From Streptosporangiaceae bacterium (GTDB taxonomy: Bacteria; Actinomycetota; Actinomycetes; Streptosporangiales; Streptosporangiaceae): DNA of 9,108 nucleotides. The position numbers were made by a program, and so were the translations under genes. Below the pieces are notes generated by a model. The model searched no databases and was not told the origin of the DNA. It saw only the letters and a program-made list of their open reading frames with translations. The DNA is taken from NCBI GenBank assembly GCA_030045215.1, contig JASIBJ010000377.1, positions 1 through 9,108 of the forward strand, read 5' to 3'. This document shows, one piece after another, positions 4,247-9,108 of the stretch (the first letter of the stretch is position 1; every line of letters starts with the position of its first letter).

Positions 4247-6130
4247 TCAGGTCATGCCAAGCTTCGCCAGCTCGGCCTGCACCATCGCCTCGTGCTCTTC
4301 CTCGTCGCGCTTGGCGTCACGCGGCCGCCAGCGGCCCCGCAGCAGCGGGACGCTGAGCAGGAAGAAGATTACCCCGCCGAAGCAGACCCACCACCACGTC
4401 CGCCACTGACCCGGTGACTTTACGAGCGCCGACGACACCTGGGGCCCGAACGTCGACACGAACGAGCTCACATTCTGCGGTACCGCCTGCAGCGCGGTCA
4501 GCTGGGCCGTGTAGGGCTTGAGCGAGTCCAGCTGTGGAGCCGCAGCCTGTATGGCCTTCAGCTCGGACTGACTGCTGCTCAACGTCGTCAGCACGCCCAG
4601 GCCCTTTATGCCGCCGCCGGCCGCCGCGATCGCCTGGTTCAGGAGTTTCGACGGGATGTCGGACGCGTTGTACTTCGACAGCTGCGCGATCAGCGCCGGG
4701 TTCTTCTGCACGAACGCGATCTCCGGCGCGAGCGTCTTCGCCTCGCTGATCAGCGTGGAGTCCTTCACCGCCAGTGCCACGACGGCCGGGTGCGTGCTTG
4801 CCCAGGCAAGGGCCGGGTAGTTGGCCAGGTCGGTCGAGATATCCGTGCCGTAGTTCACGATCGGCGTGACCGTGTTGATCACGACGGGGATGAACAGGAA
4901 CGAGGCGAACACCACGACCCTGATGATCCAGCCCCAGATCGCCAGGCCCGCAGCGATGGCAGCCGGGTTCTTGTCTTCGACGGTCTCGGTGAAGCTGGCC
5001 ATCCACGGCGTGTACGCGACGCCCATGAAGAACAGCATGATCGCCAAGAGCGCTGCGATTGTGGAGAAGGCGGGGTGGGCGCCGACTTTGGCCTGCTCCA
5101 GGAACAACACGATCAGCACCGCCGCGCCGACGCCACCGATGACCATGAAGGGTTTGCGCACCCGGAACCGGTCGGAGAGCAGCCCGATCAGGATGACCGC
5201 GCCCGCGTTGAACGACCAGGCCCAGTAGCCGAGGTTGTTCCCCTGGTCGAGCTTGTAACCGAAGATCGAGCTCGTGTAGATCACGAGGAAGCCGACGAGG
5301 GCGTAGTACATCAGCAGCATCACGGAGACCGCGACCGCGGAGATGATGATGTCGGCCCTGATGAGCTGCCTCCAGTGGTTCTTCAGCGCGGCCTCGACAT
5401 CCAGGCCCTTGGCCCGCATCTCGATCAGGGCGCGGTCGCGCAATGTCACCATGAGCTGATCTCGCAATTGGGGCGACAGCTCACGCAGCCCGAGCAGCGC
5501 GATGACGAACACAATCAAGCCGACGACGCCGCAGATGCGGTACTCGTGGGTCCAGAAGTGGGTGGTCGTGATCACGGCCGGGATCGTGATGCTGCCGACG
5601 ATCGCGACGATCAGGCTGCCCATGACCGGGCCGGTCGTCCAGAAGCCCATCGCTGTCGCCCGCCCCACCTGCGGCGAGAAGTCGCGGATCAGCGCGGGAG
5701 TCGCGACCAGGCAGATGCCCTCGACGATGCCGACGATGAACCCCTCGAGGATGAAGACATACCGGTTGGTCGCCAGCGGCAGGATGAACTCGACGAAGAC
5801 GGCGGCAAACAGCAGTCCGAAGACTACGAGGTTTGCCCGGCCGTAGCGGTCGGTGAGCCCGGCGAACAGCGAGCCGAACGCGCCGAGCAGGTTACCTATG
5901 GCCAGGCTCAGAACGTAGAACTTGAACGTCATGCCGAAGTAAGTCAGGACCAGCGTGGACACCGAGCCGCCGACGTACAGCTCGTAGTACAGGGTGATAG
6001 TGGCGACGACCACGATGGCCAGGTAGAAGAACCTGGCACCAGTCCGGGGGTAATGATCCAGCTGCCGGTGGATCAGCGAGGAGGCGAAACTCCGTTGATC
6101 GGAGACTGGTTCCGCCGTGGCTGCTGTCAT
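4247..6130 (-). CDS. MFS transporter with a large extracytoplasmic domain before the last helix
   Basis: A 627-residue major facilitator superfamily permease of the inner membrane, expected to move a small metabolite by proton coupling or facilitated diffusion. Twelve helices can be placed: about 33-53, 68-90, 100-118, 125-146, 158-182, 199-215, then 260-289, 302-320, 328-345, 357-375, 395-418 and 577-597. The MFS loop motif is clear (GSLFAGLTDRYGRANLV, 86-102; echoed by IGLLSDRFRVRKP, 315-327). The central cytoplasmic loop is 216-259. Unusually, about 155 residues (419-575) lie between helices 11 and 12, predicted outside the cell. They are rich in Ala, Leu, Ser and Gln, lack Cys, and contain NPAL/HPAV-type recurring motifs. 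A charged 30-residue tail ends the protein. ATG 6130 has a strong AAGGAGG site (6136-6142, five-base spacing). Overall it recalls metabolite/H+ symporters of the MHS/sugar-porter type, but the substrate is unknown. Confidence 0.9.
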   Translation of the reverse strand: MTAATAEPVSDQRSFASSLIHRQLDHYPRTGARFFYLAIVVVATITLYYELYVGGSVSTLVLTYFGMTFKFYVLSLAIGNLLGAFGSLFAGLTDRYGRANLVVFGLLFAAVFVEFILPLATNRYVFILEGFIVGIVEGICLVATPALIRDFSPQVGRATAMGFWTTGPVMGSLIVAIVGSITIPAVITTTHFWTHEYRICGVVGLIVFVIALLGLRELSPQLRDQLMVTLRDRALIEMRAKGLDVEAALKNHWRQLIRADIIISAVAVSVMLLMYYALVGFLVIYTSSIFGYKLDQGNNLGYWAWSFNAGAVILIGLLSDRFRVRKPFMVIGGVGAAVLIVLFLEQAKVGAHPAFSTIAALLAIMLFFMGVAYTPWMASFTETVEDKNPAAIAAGLAIWGWIIRVVVFASFLFIPVVINTVTPIVNYGTDISTDLANYPALAWASTHPAVVALAVKDSTLISEAKTLAPEIAFVQKNPALIAQLSKYNASDIPSKLLNQAIAAAGGGIKGLGVLTTLSSSQSELKAIQAAAPQLDSLKPYTAQLTALQAVPQNVSSFVSTFGPQVSSALVKSPGQWRTWWWVCFGGVIFFLLSVPLLRGRWRPRDAKRDEEEHEAMVQAELAKLGMT

Positions 6131-6135
6131 ACGGT

Positions 6136-6142
6136 CCTCCTT
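6136..6142 (-). promoter_or_regulatory. Strong Shine-Dalgarno of the MFS gene
   Basis: On the minus strand AAGGAGG lies five bases before ATG 6130. It is the best ribosome binding site in the window and fixes the transporter's start. Confidence 0.85.
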
Positions 6143-6187
6143 GCTGCAAACCAGGGGTGTATGCCGGAATCACTCCATGCCGACTAG

Positions 6188-6217
6188 ACGGTATCCCCAC
6201 CTTCGGTCCGTAGGCAA
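6188..6217 (-). promoter_or_regulatory. Possible promoter of the MFS gene
   Basis: Reading the minus strand, TTGCCT (6212-6217) and TACCGT (6188-6193) lie 18 bases apart, about 58 bases upstream of the start codon. Both are partial matches to the -35 and TANNNT -10 patterns, so the assignment is tentative. Confidence 0.3.
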
Positions 6218-6233
6218 TGGTCTGTTGTGAGCC

Positions 6234-6251
6234 GGTCACCTGCCGGTAACC
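6234..6251. promoter_or_regulatory. Candidate operator, GGTCACC-TGCC-GGTAACC
   Basis: Two 7-base half-sites in inverted orientation match at 6 of 7 positions around a 4-base spacer. They lie about 17 bases upstream of the proposed -35 box of the MFS gene, a position suited to an activator or a repressor. No regulator gene is adjacent, and a chance match is possible. Confidence 0.3.
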
Positions 6252-6364
6252 ATGACAGTCGGCCAGGCTCACCCCGCCGGCGCGGCGACTCACGCCGGGA
6301 GTTCCTCGCGGAGTTCCCCTGGCCCGCGGTCGGCCGCTCCATCCGACTTGGAGAGGTCCCGCAG

Positions 6365-6397
6365 CGGTAGCCCTGCCCCCGTGGCAGAGGGCTACCG
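6365..6397. repeat. Stable intergenic hairpin in the 6131-6731 gap
   Basis: A 9-bp stem (6365-6373 with 6389-6397) continues, after a two-base GA bulge (6387-6388), into a 4-bp stem (6374-6377 with 6383-6386) with loop CCCGT. No T-tract follows on either strand. It lies between divergent genes, so it is not an obvious gene-end terminator. It might belong to a 5' leader, a small RNA or a protein-binding site. The rest of 6252-6731 shows no convincing gene, only a small direct repeat of GGAGTTCC near 6299-6318. Confidence 0.5.
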
Positions 6398-6731
6398 GCA
6401 GATGCTCGAGGCCAGCGTGCGAATCTAGGGGTCGGCTGTGCACCCGGGCTCGGCGGGGCGAATCACCGCCCGCCCTGGCAGCGTGCCGGAAAGTCAGCCC
6501 GAGAACAAGGGGAGGCCTCCCCAGAACGCGCACCGACAGATGGGCCCGCAGTTGATTGCGGCATACCGCGGAGCGCTGGCCGCAATGGCAGGCACGTTAA
6601 TGGCATGGCGATCTTGACTGGTGATCAAGTCATGGAGCCGGACTGTCGGCCCCGCATCCGGGCGACCTTCGGCCCTGCCGCCGCCCGAGGTGCCGGCCGT
6701 AACCTGGCCGCAGTCTGGGCGGTGGTGTGAG

Positions 6732-8264
6732 ATGAACGCTCCTGCTGTGGTTTCTGACGGCCGGCGCTGCGGGAGGTTCCGGGGTGCGCCCCTGGTGCTG
6801 GCGGTCGTGGCGGCGCTGGGCCTGGCGGCGGCATCGTGCAGCGAGCATTCGTCCCCGGTTGCCCGCGCGCCGCGGGTGAACCCGCTGACCGTCAAGGCGT
6901 GCATGGTTGATGGGCTGGCGGCCAGGTGCGGGACGCTGATCGTCGTCCAGGACCGGCTGACCGGGAAGGGACCCACGATCCCGATCCGGTTCGTGGTGTT
7001 CCCCGCGACCGGCCCGGGACGGGCGCCGGACCCGGTGGTCTGGTTCCAAGGCGGACCCGGCGACTCGGCCATCGACTACATCAGCGACAACCTGCCGTCA
7101 CTGGAGCCCTTGAACACCCGCCGGGACCTGGTATTCATCGACCAGCGCGGCACCGGCGGCTCGGGCCCGCTGAACTGCCCGCCCTTCCCCGGCCTGGCCG
7201 ACAAAGCCGCGCTCCGCGCCAGCGTCCGGTCCTGCCTGGCTCACCTGCACGGGGACCTGCCGTTCTACACATCGGCGATGATCGCCGACGACATCAGCCA
7301 GGTCCTGACTGCCCTGCATTACGCCAAGGCCAACCTGGTCGGCCAGTCCTATGGCGCCACGCTCGAGCAGGTCTTCTTGCTGCGCCACCCGGGCCAAGTC
7401 CGGACCATGACCCTGATCAGCGGCACCCTGCTCAGTGTCCCGGTATACGAGCAACAGCCGGGGGACACCCAGCTAGCACTGAACTACGTGCTCGCCCTTT
7501 GCGAACGCCAGCGAGCCTGTCATCACGCGTTCCCGCACCTGGCCGCCGAGTGGGCCAGCTTGTGGGCGTCGGTCGGCCGATCACCCTGGGTCGTGCCGGC
7601 CGCCCAGTCGCCCACCCGCACGACGCTCACCCTCGACCAGAGCGGCCTGGAATACGCGGCGTACCAGGCGCTGTATACGGGCAACATCGGCCCGATCCCC
7701 GTGGTGATCCACACTCTCAGCACAGCGAAAAACAAAGCCGCCGCCATGATCGCCATAGTGAAACTCATGGGCAATCCTGGCGCGTCCGGCGGGAACGTTA
7801 GCGCGATCTACTACTCGATCCGGTGCGACGAGCCATGGGCAGCCGACCGCCCCGCCGCGCTCGCGATTCAGCGCAACAGCTTCGCGTACGAGACCTTAGT
7901 GCAGGACGCCCAGTGGTGGCAGTACGTCTGTCCGCTCATTCCGAAGTCCGCGGCAGCCATCGGCGATGAGCAGCTCACTAAGTCCAGCGTCCCGGTGCTC
8001 GCTTTCAACGGCGACGCCGACCCGATCGACCAGCCGCGGAACATGACGGGCGCGCAGCAGTTCTGGCCCAACAGCCGCGAACTCGCCGTGCCCGGCCAAG
8101 GGCATGAGCCGATCGGAGAGTACTGGGGTACCTGCGCCGGGCCGATCATGCAGGTGTTCATCGAGCAGGCGAGCCTCGCCCACCTGGACACCAGCTGCCT
8201 CGCATCCAATCCGATGCCGCCCTTCGACCTCACCCTCCAGGCCGCAGCGAGCGGCAGCGGATAG
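6732..8264 (+). CDS. Exported alpha/beta hydrolase, tripeptidyl-aminopeptidase-like (TAP family)
   Basis: A 510-residue secreted or cell-surface serine hydrolase. ATG 6732 gives a signal peptide: basic n-region (RRCGRFRG), hydrophobic core PLVLAVVAALGLAAA, then ASC with Cys36 as a possible lipoprotein attachment site. In-frame codons upstream to 6621 encode nothing signal-like. The mature part has CGTLIVVQD (66-74), oxyanion-side GGPGDSA (107-113), DQRGTGGSGPLNCP (137-150), the nucleophile elbow GQSYG (204-208, Ser206), Asp430 in NGDADP and His458 in PGQGHEPIG, completing the triad. The C-terminal stretch matches the TAP-like C-terminal domain seen in Streptomyces tripeptidyl and prolyl aminopeptidases. 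Ten cysteines after Cys36 would allow five disulfides, fitting an extracytoplasmic location. The substrate is probably an N-terminal peptide, but esterase activity cannot be excluded. No operon partner is apparent. Confidence 0.9.
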   Translation: MNAPAVVSDGRRCGRFRGAPLVLAVVAALGLAAASCSEHSSPVARAPRVNPLTVKACMVDGLAARCGTLIVVQDRLTGKGPTIPIRFVVFPATGPGRAPDPVVWFQGGPGDSAIDYISDNLPSLEPLNTRRDLVFIDQRGTGGSGPLNCPPFPGLADKAALRASVRSCLAHLHGDLPFYTSAMIADDISQVLTALHYAKANLVGQSYGATLEQVFLLRHPGQVRTMTLISGTLLSVPVYEQQPGDTQLALNYVLALCERQRACHHAFPHLAAEWASLWASVGRSPWVVPAAQSPTRTTLTLDQSGLEYAAYQALYTGNIGPIPVVIHTLSTAKNKAAAMIAIVKLMGNPGASGGNVSAIYYSIRCDEPWAADRPAALAIQRNSFAYETLVQDAQWWQYVCPLIPKSAAAIGDEQLTKSSVPVLAFNGDADPIDQPRNMTGAQQFWPNSRELAVPGQGHEPIGEYWGTCAGPIMQVFIEQASLAHLDTSCLASNPMPPFDLTLQAAASGSG

Positions 8265-8329
8265 CAATAGCTCCGTTCCGCGCTTGCCCAGACCTGTTGT
8301 TAGCATCCGCGTTAGCAAGATCAGGCCGG

Positions 8330-8692
8330 TTACGAACTCGGGGCGGCCTCGCCATCGAACGACACGAGCACCCGGATACGCCCATCGTCGGCAAACTGGG
8401 CGAAGTCCTCACCAGTCCGCGGCGGCTGCCCGTGATCCAAGCACATGGCCCACGCCACTCGGGCGAACCCGCCAGAAGCGTCCGGGCTGCCAAAGCTGAT
8501 AGTGACCGATGGGAAGGCGCAGCGGAACGCCGCGATATTCGCGCTCAACGCCTCAACCCCGCAGATCTCCACCCGAGGCGCCACGAAGACCGCATCCGGC
8601 AGGCAGGCGGTCGTGAGCAGCGACAAGCGCTCGGCGTCGTCCCCAATCGTCCACGCGCGAGCAAGCGTATCGATCACCTCGGCCGGGGTCAC
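8330..8692 (-). CDS. NTF2-like / SnoaL-like small protein
   Basis: A 120-residue protein with the cone-shaped NTF2/SnoaL fold signature. It has a helical N-terminus (TPAEVIDTLARAW, 2-14; ERLSLLTTACLPDAVFVAP, 21-39), then GVEALSANIAAFRCAFP (45-61), and strands with FARVAWAMCLDHGQP (76-90) and EDFAQFADDGRIRVLVSF (95-112). In this family the fold serves enzymes (isomerases, cyclases, dehydratases) and non-catalytic binding proteins alike, so the reaction is unknown. GTG 8692 is preferred because the family homology begins there. A TTG at 8761 would add 23 residues not typical of the family. The gene converges on the hydrolase with a 65-base gap that shows no clear terminator, only a repeated GTTAGC. 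No partner gene is visible upstream within the window. Confidence 0.82.
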   Translation of the reverse strand: MTPAEVIDTLARAWTIGDDAERLSLLTTACLPDAVFVAPRVEICGVEALSANIAAFRCAFPSVTISFGSPDASGGFARVAWAMCLDHGQPPRTGEDFAQFADDGRIRVLVSFDGEAAPSS

Positions 8693-8960
8693 GACGCCAG
8701 TCTGCCCCGCAACTACATGCTGCTGGAAGAGTTCCGCGACCCCGAGAAGGCGAGTTCTCAAGCAGGCTCTTAGCTGTGATCTTCGGCGCAGTCGTTACGC
8801 TGCCGGCTCCGGCCAGTGCGCGACAGTCCGGTGCTGTCCTGCCAGTCTGTGATAGGCGTCAGTCGCGCAGCTCACGAAGCCGAGGCCATGTCTGCGCTCA
8901 GAAAACAAGCAAGGATAAATAGGCTTCCGTCCGCCCGCAGATCACAGGACATGCGCCGGA

Positions 8961-9008
8961 AGTCAGATGGTTAGCTTCGATCCCTTGCACGAAACTAGCC
9001 ATCTAACT
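8961..9008. repeat. 19-bp imperfect inverted repeat near the right edge
   Basis: Arms 8961-8979 and 8990-9008 match at 16 of 19 positions around a 10-base spacer (8980-8989). All three differences are C/T transitions, so an RNA copy keeps some of these positions as G-U pairs. It lies just left of a TACTTT sequence (9011-9016) resembling a -10 box. It could be an operator, a structured RNA or a mobile-element end. No transposase or integrase is visible in the window. Confidence 0.6.
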
Positions 9009-9028
9009 CGTACTTTCAGGCCTGCGAC

Positions 9029-9050
9029 TGCCCGCCCGCGCTAGCGGGCA
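9029..9050. repeat. GC hairpin near the right edge
   Basis: TGCCCGC (9029-9035) and GCGGGCA (9044-9050) are perfect 7-base arms with an 8-base loop. An alternative register gives a 6-bp stem with loop GCTA. There is no T-tract on either strand. Apart from this and the neighbouring inverted repeat, 8693-9108 holds no convincing complete gene. Confidence 0.45.
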
Positions 9051-9108
9051 ACCGCGAACATATGTGGGTTCGATGCCGCTTCGAGGGCTGCACCAGCATC
9101 TGGTATCA

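Noticed and set aside
4790..6187. Long (465-codon) open frame on the + strand, antisense to the MFS gene
   Set aside because: Its product is an extreme mix of Asp, Arg, Gln, His and Glu with no domain, as expected from the complement of a GC-rich membrane protein gene. The MFS frame on the other strand has clear motifs and a strong ribosome site.
6605..6730. 41-codon + frame (MAILTGDQVME...) ending one base before the hydrolase ATG
   Set aside because: The tight spacing suggests coupling, but it has no clear ribosome site and no recognisable sequence, and short frames are common by chance here. Kept only as a remote possibility of an upstream control peptide.
8297..8773. 158-codon + frame antisense to the NTF2-like gene
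   Set aside because: Basic, low-complexity product. The minus-strand frame shows NTF2/SnoaL features, so this is its shadow.
8965..9090. Possible tRNA (GGTTCGAT-like string near 9067-9074)
   Set aside because: No matching T-stem, acceptor stem or anticodon arm can be assembled around it. The neighbouring structure is a simple inverted repeat.
9041..9106. Minus-strand frame open from the right edge, ending ...LEAASNPHMFAVAR
   Set aside because: Only 21 codons are visible, third positions are not G/C-rich like the neighbours, and it competes with a + frame over the same bases.

Overview
The window looks like chromosomal DNA of a high-GC actinobacterium, probably a streptomycete or streptosporangium-like relative. 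The reasons are strongly G/C-biased third codon positions, GTG starts, leaderless-type promoters (a TANNNT box 6-7 bases before a start codon), and families common in that group: TAP-like secreted hydrolase, ArsR/SRPBCC pair, NTF2-like small protein. The exact genus cannot be read from the sequence.

Layout. Bases 1-198 are non-coding with a GC hairpin. 199-597 (+) is a small four-helix membrane protein of the phage-holin-4 (PF04020) type, whose start codon lies inside a perfect 13-bp inverted repeat. 699-1889 (+) is a solitary C5-cytosine DNA methyltransferase. 1917-2027 is a tryptophan attenuator: a TANNNT box, a 12-codon leader peptide with two adjacent Trp codons, an antiterminator and a terminator. 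It precedes a tryptophanyl-tRNA synthetase (2077-3147, +) of the auxiliary, probably indolmycin-tolerant kind. 3217-3255 is an AT-rich operator/promoter that drives an ArsR-type regulator (3262-3594) overlapping an SRPBCC/AHSA1 protein (3591-4154). A perfect 15-bp hairpin (4175-4207) separates this pair from a convergent MFS transporter (4247-6130, -), which carries an unusual ~155-residue domain between its last two membrane helices. The ~600-base gap 6131-6731 holds the transporter's ribosome binding site, a possible promoter and operator, and a strong hairpin. 6732-8264 (+) is an exported alpha/beta hydrolase of the tripeptidyl-aminopeptidase-like family. 8330-8692 (-) is an NTF2/SnoaL-like protein. 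The last ~400 bases have no convincing complete gene but contain a 19-bp imperfect inverted repeat.

How it works together. Two self-contained regulatory units stand out. In the first, a shortage of charged tRNA-Trp would stall a ribosome on the leader's Trp-Trp pair and switch on a second TrpRS. In the second, an ArsR repressor probably controls itself and a translationally coupled SRPBCC partner through a palindrome over its own -35 box. The remaining genes look like independent units. No mobile element, tRNA, rRNA or CRISPR array was seen. The strongest signal is the trp attenuator with its resistance-type TrpRS. A similar arrangement is known from Streptomyces, so it is striking but not wholly new. 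The least explained items are the transporter's extra domain and the hairpin over the start of the holin-like gene.
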